Part shown: positions 42,233-54,608 of the stretch, piece by piece
Numbering within the stretch: the first letter of the stretch is position 1
How the letters are laid out: the number at the start of each line of letters is the position of its first letter
From: Ipomoea triloba
Taxonomy: Eukaryota > Streptophyta > Magnoliopsida > Solanales > Convolvulaceae
Direction: 5' to 3'
DNA: 64,000 bases
Assembly: GCF_003576645.1 (NCBI RefSeq)
Contig: NC_044922.1
Span: 10,433,996-10,497,995 of the forward strand
Translations under genes and position numbers: made by a program
The notes under the pieces: model-generated
Database searches by the model: none
Told to the model about the DNA's origin: nothing
The model's input: the letters and a program-made list of their open reading frames with translations, nothing else

Positions 42233-43498
42233 TGAGATTATGATATAGGAGCTATGGACTTTCCTTTAGGTGTTCTGCTTGGGGTTCATTTGGTTCAACC
42301 ATTATTGTTGAATAAGTTATTGTGGATAAAGAAATCCATAGTTTAAGAAAAAAGATTAAATAAATTAATAAAAATTTGAAAATTTAAAATATTATATATT
42401 CCAAAGATATTAAAAGGAAGTTTCTCGCTTCAATTTGCTGGGTAATAGGTTATTTGAGGGGTCAACCAATCCTCCAAGTAGTTAATATGATTGGTTTCAA
42501 ACTATTCTTTTTTATTTTTTTCATGATATTAAAGAAATACATATGTATCATTTTTTGGTGTAACTACTAATTTATTTAATTCAATAAGAGGAAAATACAT
42601 CGATTCCACTTCAATTTGTTGGGTTATTTGAGTACTCTCTTTGTCAACCAATCCCCAAGTAGTTAATATAATTAGCTTCAAATTATTTTAAAATTTTTTT
42701 TCATAGTATTAATAAAATACTTGGTAAATAAATATATAGCATTATTTTGTACTATAACTTTGATATTTAATTACAAGATATTGTAAAAATAAGATAATGG
42801 ATAATGTAATGAATATCAATTGATAAATTTGAATGTAAAGAATCTTTGCATGAGAGAAAATAAAGACAATATAACTAATGAAATTATTTATCTTATTTAA
42901 TTTAATTTTTTGATAATGAATAATTTTTTCAAATAAAGGTATTGTAGACACATAATTCTAAATTAAAGAAATACATATGTATCATTTTTTGTTGTAGCTA
43001 CTAATTTATTTAATTTAATAAGAGTAAGTAGAGTGAGAAACTTAATTATGTCAAATTTGATTGAGATGGGGTTCGAACCTATGATCTTTCTTATAGAAAT
43101 TAATGGGTAAGTTAAAAGTTAACGGAATATTAACGGAGAAGAGAATATTTAACGGAAAACTTAAGGGATAATCATAAAAGTAAGGTTAAATTAGGTAATC
43201 TCTATTAATAATATTAATCTGAATTATCTTAAGCATCTATTTGATTAAATAATTCATCTGAACCATCCATTTGATTAAATAATTTGACCGCCATTTTTTC
43301 TACCCATTTTAGGCCTAACTCTCTTTGGCTCTTATTAGTATAGTAGATATATNATATATATATATATATAAGTAGAAATTTTAATTGAGGGCTATTTGTG
43401 GTCAAAAATGAAAGTCAGACCATTTGTGGTCGAAATGAAAGTCGAGGACTAAAATGAGTACTAGCCCAGTAGTCAAATGCCATTTGTGGTGTTAACTC

Positions 43499-44400
43499 AT
43501 TTTTTCTATTATATATTTAGATAATAAAAGTAAAGATTTTTTTTGAGTACTATTGACTCTGTTACCCTGGGCCAGCTCCTGTGCCTCCCGGACCGTTAAA
43601 CGGACATAGAGAAAGACCCTGTAAATTTACCAAAAACAAATGTAGTATCTCTTCATAGCTAAGTAAAGATGAAATTATAAAATATTCTAATATTTGAAAG
43701 TGTACACTTATTTGATTATAATATTAGTGTAAAAGTATCATTCAATTAATTGAATAATATATGACTCGTTTGTCTGCAATTATCTTCAAAAAATCGATAT
43801 GTAACATGATTTATGTAATTATATTATTACTAAAATAAATATGAGAAAAAAAAAGAAAAAATAATTTAATTGTAATTATTATAAAAATAAATCCAACAAC
43901 CCATGTTTAGTTAAATCATCATAATAATTATTAGGAAATTATACTAATATCCGTGCAAGTTTACTTTTATACCTTAAGTATATTCCTTTAACCATATTGC
44001 CTTTACTTTTTTCTTCCTCCTCCAGAATCAATTGTAATTATTATAAAAAATAATATCCAACGACCCATGTTTAATTGTAATTATATTTATATCTATGTAA
44101 TTATTAGCTTAATTAACAAAATAATTATTAGCCAATTATACTATTATATGTGCAGTTAATTCCTTAATTATCATAATAATGATTAGATAATTATATTAAT
44201 ATTATGCAATTATACTTTTATATGTTCAGTAACGAATGCACATTGAGAGCGGATTCACAACAAAATGAGTACCAATGCACAACAAACTGAGCGCGAAAAA
44301 TTTAATCTATTGCATATAATTAATCACAACCATTGAATTATTTAAATCAAAAGATCAAATAAGTCCGCAGGGTCCTTACCTAACTGTAGGTCCTTAGTTG
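43499..44400. other. AT-rich sequence, no gene seen
   Basis: Apart from a short GC-richer piece at 43555-43610 (CTGGGCCAGCTCCTGTGCC) nothing stands out. Confidence 0.6.
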
Positions 44401-44402
44401 AT

Positions 44403-44475
<73 letters not shown>

Positions 44476-44629
44476 TCATTGATTTTGCCTAAGTAAACGT
44501 TCTAGATCAACAATGATTAAAAAACGCGGTGACAATTTGGTCGTTTTACATCTAGGTCAAATTTAAGGTGCATCCATTGTGTGTTAACCGCAATACCACA
44601 CTGAAACTTGTCTTCGCACGGGAACCCTT

Positions 44630-44715
<86 letters not shown>
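44403..44715. mobile_element. Short (TA)n-flanked element
   Basis: About 165 bp (44470-44635) between two long (TA)n tracts. Its right end CGCACGGGAACCCTTCCC is the inverse of the terminus seen at 60020-60035, so it belongs with the other microsatellite-associated elements. Confidence 0.45.
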
Positions 44716-44717
<2 letters not shown>

Positions 44718-44967
44718 CACCATAATAATTACATGGGAGAATAGGAATGATAATTTATTTTGTTCTAATAGTATTATACCTTAAGTTTATAAAAATATAT
44801 GTATATAGATTATCAAAAAATTAATTGTAATAATTATAAAGAAAAAATCTAACAACCCATGTTTAATTGTAATAATAATAATATTATTATAGTAATTATT
44901 AACTTAATTATCATAATAACTATTAATCAATTATACTAATATTTGTGCAATTATACTATTATAACTT

Positions 44968-44972
<5 letters not shown>

Positions 44973-45016
<44 letters not shown>

Positions 45017-45858
45017 GATTTTTATTCAAATGCGACGGGGAGCTCCCATGCGGTCGTGCAGCCTAATCTGCGTCGTCCGATTTCATTAATCCAACTGAAA
45101 TTCGCGTATGATTAAGTGGGGGTATTATGGTAATTTTAGTATCTATATTACGTGAATTGAAATGGTGCATTTTAGTACATAGTGTGGTGCGTTTGAATAC
45201 ATACTGTGGTGCGTTTTATTACGTATGTTGGTGCATTAACTGTGTTGTGGAATGATGTGTTTTAATCTATTCGTTGGTGTATTTTCATACGTAGACTGGT
45301 GTGTAATTGTGTTGTGGAATGGTGTGTTTTAATACGCTCTCTGGTGCATTTTAATACGAATAATGATGTGTATTTAACATATGTGTTTCTAATAAGTGTG
45401 TTGTGGAATGGTGTGTTTTAATCTGTCCTCTGGTGCATTTTAATATGTTAAATGGTGTGTATTTTAACACATATTTTTTAATAAGTGTAATAGTGCATGT
45501 TTATAATCTGGGATGGAAATTTTCAACGAGTGAAATTGTGTATTTTAACACATGTTGTGGTGCATTTTAATACGTAGAATGGTGCATATTTTAGCACATG
45601 TTTTCTAATATGTGTAAATAGTGTATACTTATAATCTAACATGAGGCACGTTGTGGTACATTTTAATATGTAGAATGATGCGTTTTATCACGTATATTGA
45701 TGAATTTTAAGTGAATAGGTGCATTTGGTTATAGTCTGGAATGTGTTTTATCGGTCATCTGGTGCGTTTTAGTATGTAGAATAGTGTGTTTTGTAACATA
45801 TATAATGGCTGAAAATATACCGCACGGCCACAGCTAATGACCAGACCGCACCTAATGA

Positions 45859-45914
<56 letters not shown>
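44973..45914. mobile_element. (TG)n/(TA)n-flanked element with GGTGCATTTTAATACGT array
   Basis: Between (TG)n (44973-45013) and (TC)n(TA)n (45864-45915). Left end GCTCCCATGCGGTCGTGCAG, right end ACCGCACGGCCACAG and ACCGCACC. The interior has over twenty variants of GGTGC(A/G)TTTTAATACGTA spaced 25-50 bp. No protein frame. Confidence 0.55.
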
Positions 45915-46566
<652 letters not shown>

Positions 46567-46568
<2 letters not shown>

Positions 46569-47042
46569 TTGTCATATTTATTAAGCTATTATTTACTATT
46601 ATAGTTACTCCGCATTAGATTTTGTATAGTAATAGCTTGGGAGGTAGTTTGGGCCGGGAGTTGTAAAAGTAAGATTTTGTTTTTATTAGTTGTATTGATA
46701 TATTAGTAATTTTAATCTAGAATTGTATTAAGAATAGGAAAGTGCGAAAGAATATATTGTATTAGGAATTGTATTACCATATTCTAATGTACAATTATAG
46801 TACAGTACGAATATGAATAGTATTATCATATTTTTTACAATATTACGCAAAATTTAATAGTATAAGAGTGTTTTGGATGGGAAGTTAAAATGATGATTTT
46901 TTTTAATTATTAATAGTATCAATTGGAATTTGATAATTTAAATTTAAATTAAATTCTAATATTTAAATATAAATTTAAAATTTTTACTTTTTTGAGTACT
47001 AAAAAAATTAAAAATTAAAAATTTAAATTTAAAAATTTTACT
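46567..47042. other. AT-rich sequence, no gene seen
   Basis: Low-complexity A/T stretches only. Confidence 0.7.
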
Positions 47043-48161
47043 TAATTATTAAAAATTGTAGTATAGCATTTATTGGGTGGGGATTTTTCGTTCTTGAAAA
47101 TTTTCAGCAGGTACAGAAATGAGGAGTTTTTATTCCCTGATAGGAATGATGATGGGGACAAGGAGTGGGGTGGGGTCACGGGATGGGGACTATACTCTTG
47201 CCGCCCCTACCCCGTGGCAATCCCTAGGACGATATATAGTTTCTATTCCCTGGTAAGAATGAGAATGGGGACGAGGTGATGTGGCCCAGCAGACTAAAGA
47301 TCCATTAAGAGTACCAATTGGCTAAATCATAAGTCCAAGTCCAAACAATGAAGACAACTCTTCATTGGTTATGTTCAAAGATGGTGAAAATCCAAGTCAA
47401 GATCAATTGCTAAAGATGAAGAAGAACTCAAGGCTATTTATAATTGTTTAAGTGCTGATTTTGGAGATTAAATTAGGCCCAAATCAGCCATATTATTTTT
47501 TGTCATCATTAATTTAAATAGTTTGGCATGAAAAAGAACATTACTTTGTATTTAGAAAGGATTCCTTAAACCCTTTTCTAAATAGGACTATATTTACTTG
47601 CTTTCTAGATTAGGTTTAAGAATCTTTTTTTCCATTGTATTTAGAATTATAATGCTGCCTCTATAGCTATAAATAGAGCACAACCATAGTAGTTTTAAGG
47701 AGGATTTCATTGAATAAAATTCTTAAGTATTTCTTTACACTTGTGTAAGAAATCTTATGGCTAATTGTGGACTAAATTAGTGGTCCGTTCGTGGACTCGA
47801 CTAGCAAATTTATTCTTGGAATTGAATCAATCTTTTTTTCTTGAACCTTAGATTCAGGTTCGTGGATTTGTTCTTGAATCGAAGAAAACTAGATCTAACT
47901 CTAGTTGATTGAAGATTGCATCATTGAGGTACTTGAAGCTACAATGGGATGTTTCTAAGTCTTTGATGATTCAGGACTAAGGGTTTCTCATGAGGTCTAA
48001 GGTATTTTGATTCATCTCTATCCAGGCATTGAGAGCTATCTTGGACAATACTCCATCTTATTTGAACCTTGGACTAGGTTCTTATCTTGAGGAGTCGGGT
48101 GAGGTCACAGAATGCGAACTATACTCTTGCCCCTGTCCCGTGGCAATCTCTTGGCGGGTAT
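47043..48161. repeat. GC-rich MITE-like sequence with an LTR-like insert
   Basis: 47165-47230 (GATGGGGACTATACTCTTGC region) is repeated at 48090-48160. Between them, about 47282-48085 has promoter and processing signals in LTR order: CTATAAATAGAGC at about 47670 and AATAAA at about 47716. Flanks carry GAGGT on both sides. It may be a solo LTR or TRIM element; ends are not certain. Confidence 0.4.
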
Positions 48162-49793
48162 TGTAACACCCCTAAATTTTCACGCTGAGATAGGCAATAT
48201 ACTTAAGGCAAAAGCTAGCAAATCTCATAACCAAATTATATTAATGCGGAACCGATACTAAACCACAGAGGGTGCTACGCCACATCTAGGTAAACCAGCA
48301 CCTATATGCTAAGGCAAAATCCAAAATCCAACTCATTAATCCTCAAAGGCAATCATAATCTAGATAAGTCAATACATATCAAGAGTCTAAGGCACGCAGG
48401 CCTGAAATGTTTGAATAAACTCAACAAACACTAAGCTAATCATAAAGGCGAAGTAGATCTACTGCTAGCACTCTCACGGCTCAATCTACTCCATACCTGA
48501 AAAACAGTTAGAAATATTAGCAAAGAAATTCTAAGCAATCCACCACTCACACTCATGAGAAATACAGTAGTATACCATAGGTTGTAAATAGATTTTACAC
48601 ACGCATATAGAATATATACGCCAACGAAACTGTCCTTTGTTTAAAAACCAGATGACTCAAGAACAATAGGCTGAATGAATCACAAACCAAGGACACTTCA
48701 AATGAATCCACAAACAAATAACGAAACTACAATGCAACAGTTCCATAATACGATACTCAACGAAAGCACAAGCTCAACTGAACAACACAAGTGAAACCAA
48801 CCAATCACCAACCTCACATCACTCTCTTAGAGAGTGATCCATACCACGGTACATAGGATAAGATCCAAACTAAAACCACAAAACTATAACACCAATGCCA
48901 TATCACAAAGGCATAAAGCCTAACCACAGAGGCACATGGTGCTCATTACCATAGAGGCATAAAGCCCGACCACAGAGGCACATGGTGCCCATTACCGCAG
49001 AGGTATAAAGCCCGACCACAGAGGCATAAAAGCCCATTACCACAAAGGCATAAAGCCCAACCACAGAGGCATAAAAGCCCATTACCACAGAGGTGTAAAG
49101 CCCAAATAACTCCTCCCATAACAACAGACGCACATAGAGCCATATTCCGAATAGCCACCTTCCAAAGGGTACACAAGACTCAAGAAGCCAAAGAGTTACT
49201 CACAAGAGCTCATAACAAACTCAGATTCATTCCCAAAGGAAATACTCATACCAATAGTACTCAGATTTAGAACATGAATACAGGACATGCTTAGAACATT
49301 AGCCAAAGAATTAACCAACAAATACTCGATCAATAATCCAAGATAACCGACCAACAATCATGAACCAATACACAAAAATTAGGGTAGCATACTCAACAAC
49401 ATGTAAAGAACATACTCCCGAATCAAAGGTGAAACAACAGAGTCAATAGACCACAAAACAACCACTGGAACAGAGAAGGAAAATGAACTAGAGGAACAAG
49501 CTGGCGGAGCAACCCTACGGAACCCCTTGGTCCACCACTCCACACCGTCGTCACCTTGCGGAAGATCCCAGCGGGACACATTATACCACTGAGATGCACC
49601 ACAAGCGCAACCCCAAAGCACTGATCCCAGACTTAAAACCGAATACACGATAGCTCATTCTAGTACTCAGAATATCATCAGATTACACATTTCAGAGGGC
49701 AAATAATACGTGGAATCCATAACAACAAATACTCATACACATCAAGATTGAAGGATAATGAACACAAGTCCATAGATCTACAATATAGGCTCA
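48162..49793 (-). repeat. T1-type LTR fragment, minus strand
   Basis: Starts TGTAACACCCCTAAATTTTC on the plus strand, so the LTR 3' end is at 48162. It runs through the minisatellite (48905-49105) and the GC-rich block (49480-49620) to AATATAGGCTCA, then a (CA)n(TA)n tract. It retains the segment before the 3' end that 1-2160 lacks. The 5' half of the LTR is missing. Frames at 48903-49176 and 49379-49648 are repeat or LTR reading frames without conserved phase. Confidence 0.75.
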
Positions 49794-51479
49794 CACGCAC
49801 ACACACACACACATATATATATATATTCCATAAACATAAAGATGCTCATACCTGAATCCTTTCATCTAGTACATTAAGTCCATAAACTTGTGCTGCTCAA
49901 GGACTTGCAACAGACAATATGCAAGGGATTGTCAAGACATGCTGATTAAACCACCTATGCAGCAACAATTGGATCAGCAGTTGTAATAGATTAAACTAAG
50001 ACTTAGTGGAGTTGGGATAAGCAGATTGGTTACAAAATAAAATTAGGCCTTACCATTTATGCATAAAAAGAAAAATGAAAGGAATAACAAGTATTCATTC
50101 AATAATTATTAAAATATAATCTGGGCATTTGGCACATGAATAACATAATAGGAAGCAAATGATCATTCTTGACAGATTGTTAGTTGACATAAAGTTGTAG
50201 AACAATAGTTCTTTTTGCAGTTATGACATTTGTGATTTGTTAAGTATGATGAGGTTTAAAATGAGCTAGAACTGTTAGTTAATTTCTACAAAGGGAATAT
50301 TAGTTAAGGTTTCAAATGAAGATGACACATAAACACAAGAATAAAATGCTAGAAACCAAATTAGACTTCTTATTGATCTCTTAACCAGAATAAGATTGGA
50401 AGAAGTACCCTTTTAAGTCCCATAACCTTTAGTATAAGAAATGTAAATTTAATAACTAACTGTTTTGAGCATATCATCATAATTTAAGCATTTTGATCAA
50501 TCACTCATAGTAACATACTAAATTTTGTCCCACTGTACAAATATGTAAATAATTATAGTTGTTATATGATGAACTAGAATTGTTTCCATGAGTAGATGCA
50601 GAATTAGGAAAACACTAGTAATGAAAAATAATGAAAACCATAACAAGTCAGAAAAGAAAATGTGCTAGACCAGAGTTGATTACCTTGCAGCTACCTATCA
50701 TAAATAGCCAAAACCTTCCTTGTCATGATATCACTATTGCAAGTCTCCCTTGGTTGCTGAGAAAGAAAAACAAACATGATGGACATACCATCAAAATGTG
50801 ATAAGAGCATGAGTGCAGTGCTTCTGTCAAGTTGTCTACAATAAGAATTAGAAAGGATCTATGACAATAAAATAATTGAAGAAAGCATATATAGCATATT
50901 CCATGGAGTTCCAATCCTAGAGCACAAAATTTCACTAAAAACATAGAACCCAAATTGCAGTTTGCTTTGAGGTCCTAGGAAAAATGATTGAGGATATTTC
51001 ATCAGAGTTTCTGGTTCACTGACACATAAACAGATACAATACCTGCTTCTTCACCTTCTCTACAAGGTCATCTCAGATGCGCTTCCGTCAATACCGTAGT
51101 CAAGTGGAACTGTGCCGTAAAAATTAGCTAATACCGTACCTATTGAAGATTTGCGTCGTAGTCAAGTGGAACTGCGCTGGAGCTATTGCAATCGCCGGGT
51201 CGAGTGGAGAGGAGCTCGCCCAGGTCACCGGTCAGTTGCTATAGTTTCGTCGTTGACCGTAGATGGGATCGGAGGTCGACGCGGTTGGGAGAGGCGATAA
51301 CTAGCAACGCACTTAGCAGATCAGATCGCCGGGGTCGAGTGGAGAAGAGTTCGCCCGTCGTCGTTTGGGATAGCCTACTGCCGTCGGCCATAGATGTTAA
51401 TGGAGGCCAGCGTTTGGGAGGGGAGGGGAGGAGAGGGATACTTAGCAGATTTGATCGAACAGATTGAGAGAATGAGGAG
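49794..51479. other. Probable interior of a CACTA element, no gene recognised
   Basis: Begins with (CA)n(TA)n, then AT-rich sequence. 51060-51470 is GC-richer with two copies of a motif CGCCGGG(G)TCGAGTGGAGA, possibly an internal duplication near the element's 5' leader. Open frames (50723-50953, 51186-51467) show no transposase motif. Confidence 0.4.
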
Positions 51480-51711
51480 GGGCTAGGGTTTTTTTTATGC
51501 TTTTAATAAGACAACACGCGTCAGTTGTTAAAACAACGGACTCCAAAACGCTAGCGTATTTTTATTTTAAGGATTGGCGACTGTTTTTTTAAACTAACAG
51601 ATGCTAGTGTTGTTTAAAAATTTACAAAAATGTCACCTTGTCTGTTTTAGAAACTCTTTTTTCAACAACAGGTGCTAATAGTCCAATTTTTATTGTCATT
51701 CTCTACTAGTG
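51480..51711 (-). mobile_element. CACTA (En/Spm) terminus
   Basis: The minus strand begins CACTAGTAGAGAATGAC at 51711, followed by subterminal motifs such as AGCACCTGTTGTTGAAAAA, CTAGCATCTGTTAGTTTA and AGTCCGTTGTTTTAAC, the expected pattern of a CACTA end. It lies in an Athila-like LTR, which continues at 51712. The opposite terminus was not found. Confidence 0.65.
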
Positions 51712-52330
51712 TGTCTTATTTTGGATTCAATTGCTTTGTTTGTTGGAATTCATATTCTTGTCTATTGATTGTTGTTTTGATGAGATCTTGTATGGATTTG
51801 GCCAATCTAAATGAGAGATTGAGCTCTTAACTCTTTCATGATTTTTATTAGAGTTGAGATTGAAGCTTTGTGGCAATCGTAGATCATATGGACTTCATAT
51901 TAGGAATAGTAGGAAAGTGTGTAGCTAAGGTGTTTGATAAAATGTCTCTTAGGACTTTGGTTGCTAAAAGGCACGCCTAAGTCTAAGAAGCCCTAGTATA
52001 AAGAGGTGGAAAAGGACTAAGAAGACACACTCTTGAATACCCAACATCATTGCTCCGTTTATCCATTGCTTGAGACACACTAGGATGCAACATAGATGAA
52101 CACGATACAATCCCTTGCTTTCTTATATTCGTTTTATCTTCACATTGCACTACCTTATGAACACTTGCACCTTTAAATTACCATTTACCACATTCACTAC
52201 CCATACTCAATGCATCACATGACTCAATTAATCGAAAGTATTAGCATTTGACACACCTCCACGTCCCTCCTTTGAGACCGACACTCAGGGAGTCACAGAC
52301 TCTTCGTTTTATCTTTACATTTACATTCCA
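51712..52330 (+). repeat. Athila-like LTR fragment (plus strand)
   Basis: Matches 57008-57640 of the solo LTR along its length, including CCTCCACGTCCCTCC and GGGAGT...GACTCTTCGTTTTATC near its end. The 5' half is absent, replaced by the CACTA element. It is joined head-to-head to a minus-strand gag. Confidence 0.75.
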
Positions 52331-52886
52331 CATTACATGACATCTCACCCCTACGCACGCAAGTGTTGTCAAATTCCTTATGTAGTTGCTGCCAAGAACG
52401 GAAGTGGTGGTCATCTTTGCTCTCGAGCCATCTTGCAGCTTCTCCAATCACTGAGAATGGAAATAGTTTCAATTGAATGACCTCTTCACTCACTCCTTCT
52501 TGTCTATACATTCCACAAGCTCGGAGGAATCTCGTTATATGTCCGCGTGGGTCCTCTGAGGTAATCCTGCATATGGATTGTACCAATGTAAGGATCGTCG
52601 GATGCACGTGAAAATTGATATTCTCCAATGGTGGAACATAAATAAAATTATGCATATTGAATTCCGGTGTCATGTAGTCTACTATCGATCTCTGTTATCC
52701 CTATGGCATTTCATAATATTCTTCAACTCTAATCTGCTCCGGTTGATTTACTTGGTCAATCTGCGGTTTTTCTATTGTTGGCTCATTCGGATTAAGTATT
52801 CCAGGTGGACTATTCGGGATTGGTGGTGGGGTTGGTATAAGTGTTCCTCTCCCTTGAGAGTTTCTAGTAGCACTTGTAGAAGCCAT
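52293..52886 (-). pseudogene. gag: Gag remnant of Athila-like gypsy element
   Basis: Starts MASTSATRNSQGRG at 52886, with a Pro-rich N-terminus, then two in-frame stops near 52700 before VDYMTPEFN. The capsid part has NFHVHPTILTLVQ, SEDPRGHITRFLRACGMY, GVSEEVIQLKLFPFSVIGEA, RWLESKDDHHFRSWQQLHKEF, typical of plant retrotransposon gag. It is cut at about EFDNTCVRR, where the inverted LTR fragment begins. Its primer site is tRNA-Asp-like. The rest of the polyprotein is missing. Confidence 0.8.
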
Positions 52887-53145
52887 TTGTTCAGTTCGGA
52901 TGTTTTTCTTTCTCGTTGCCTTATTGATTTCCGGTATGTAAGTAAGTAATCATTAGTTTCCCTCCGCTCTTGTGTGCATTCACCTATTAAAATGATCAAG
53001 AAAACAAATAATCCTCTATTGACTAGAAGTAGTCAATGAAGGGAAAGTAACAAAACAAGTAAAACAAAAAAATGGAATTAACAACACTCAAGTTCGCAAA
53101 AGCATTCACTTAAAAAGAAAAGCAAAGGAATAGCAACCTATTGCC

Positions 53146-53163
53146 TCCCCGGCAACGACGCCA
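53146..53163 (-). other. Primer binding site, tRNA-Asp type
   Basis: On the minus strand TGGCGTCGTTGCCGGGGA, three bases after the LTR end. It differs at one base from the complement of the plant tRNA-Asp 3' end, the primer usual for Athila-type elements. Confidence 0.75.
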
Positions 53164-53166
53164 TTT

Positions 53167-54480
53167 TGACAAGTTGTTTGATTGCGGTGATAGTGGTGGT
53201 ATGTCAAAAGATGTAAAAAGGAATAAAACGAAGAGTCTTGACTCCCCGAGTGTCGGTCTCGAATGAGGCAATGTGGGAGATTGTTATGCTTTTGTTTAAA
53301 GGAATGCGTGATGGAACATGCGAGGTTGTTGGTGAAAGTGGAGTGGCATTTAAAGTGTGTGTAATCAAATACGGTAAACAAAAGTAAAATAACAAATAAT
53401 AGAAAGTAAGGAAATGAATTGTGTTATCCATGTTTCCTCACGGTGTGTCTTGAGTAATGGACTAATAATTCAATTGTGTTGGCTATTCAAGAGTGTGCTC
53501 TCTTAGTCCTTTTCCACATTTGTGTACTAAGGCTTCTTAGGCTTAGGAATACCATTTAGCAACCAAAAGCCCGGCCTAAGAGACATTTTATCAAACACCT
53601 AGACTTTACACATTCCTACTATTCCCAATCATGGAATTCCATAGGATCTAAGATTGCAAAAGCTATGTCCTAACTTTCAAGAGATTGGCCAAATCTACTC
53701 AAGATCAAATCACATCAACAATAAATAGACAATAATAGATCTCCAACATCAAATGAATCAAATCCACATTAAGAAATGAGAAATCACACTAAGCAAGCAT
53801 AGATTCACACAACTCAATCCCTAGATAGAATTAGCTAAGCATATTCATGAATTCAAAATCATAAATCTAATTCAATCTATATATATGAATTGCAAAATAG
53901 AAATAGAAATTAGAAATAAGATTCAAGATAGAAGTCACCTAGTGAATTAAATTACAACTTCAATCCAAGCTTTAGATCTTCACTTCTTCATACAAAATGG
54001 AAATCTCTCTCAATGTAAATCTCTAATATGAAAACTAAATTCTAAGATGGAATTTTTGGGAACCTCTAAGAACTAGAAAATTGAGAACTCCTGAAAAATC
54101 CTATCTAGCTTCCTTAAATAACCTCCCCAAAGTTTCCCTACTTTAATTTCCTTCGCATGTCTCATCCATGTACTCATCTATGCGTGGATGGGCACGTGGA
54201 TGACTACTGGAATTCGTCCATGTTGGCCCCACGCGTGGAAGGTACATCCTAGCTGTCCCGGGAGTCTTTTCTGCTCTGTTTGCTCGTTATACATACCCAT
54301 CTCTCTTGCCGAGTGGCTCCTAGGACCTGTAAAACGTCTTAAAATATACAAAAGGTAGCTTTGCACGTTGTTATCTAATCAACACACAAAATATCGTGAA
54401 TTAGTCACACAAGGATACTAAATTGCTAATAAACTACCTCGTTATAGACCTAAATAATAAGTCATCTTGGGAGCTTATCA
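53167..54480 (-). repeat. Athila-like 5' LTR (minus strand)
   Basis: Starts TGATAAGCTCCCAAGATGAC at 54480 and ends GTCA at 53167 next to the primer site. Homologous to the solo LTR 56333-57672 and of similar length (1314 against 1340 bp). It is inserted in the leader of the T1-type element at 54481. Frames within (53106-53431, 54178-54366) are not conserved. Confidence 0.8.
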
Positions 54481-54608
54481 CGAGTCCTAGTTCTCACACA
54501 TCCTAGGAGTCACGTTATACCTTAACTTCTACTGATCAGGTCCTTGAGTCTCAAATTGTCAAGTCCTAGGGTTCCTACTTAGACCTCAACACAGGCTTTG
54601 ATACCAAT
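54481..54608 (-). other. Leader and tRNA-Met primer site of a minus-strand T1-type element
   Basis: TTGGTATCAAAGCCTGTG on the minus strand ends at the LTR (54609). The following leader matches 2176-2285 of T1 (AGTCCTAGGGTTCCTACTTAG on the plus strand, last base omitted). Confidence 0.7.

Larger units (their letters stand above)
40891..43347 (-). mobile_element. Non-autonomous Helitron
   Basis: On the minus strand it starts TCTACTATACTAATAAGAG (43347) after A, and ends with the hairpin ACGCGCAATGCGCGT followed by ATAAAACTAG (40891) before T. These are the plant Helitron 5' TC, 3' hairpin plus CTAG and A|T insertion site. No Rep/helicase is present. A hAT MITE is inserted next to the hairpin, and two tandem arrays lie inside (41905-42215). 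Confidence 0.75.
38033..43498. mobile_element. Mutator-like element with long inverted repeats, split by later insertions
   Basis: The left arm 38033-38402 (GAGTTAATACCACAAATGG start) is the inverse of 39163-39432 and of 43400-43498 (ending GTGGTGTTAACTC). The right arm is therefore cut in two by about 3.97 kb of other elements (39433-43399). Arms of about 370 bp and an internal non-repeat segment resemble non-autonomous MULEs. I found no clean 9-bp duplication (GTTTTTTTA against ATTTTTTCT). Confidence 0.6.

Noticed and set aside
43060..43085. GGGTTCGAACC as a tRNA T-arm
   Set aside because: No matching acceptor, D-arm or anticodon stem around it; probably part of the Helitron repeat. The similar GAGCTCGAACC at 3836 also lacks the rest of a tRNA.
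38033..43498. A 9-bp target-site duplication for the MULE-like element
   Set aside because: The flanking bases (GTTTTTTTA and ATTTTTTCT) match only in the T run, so no reliable duplication can be claimed.
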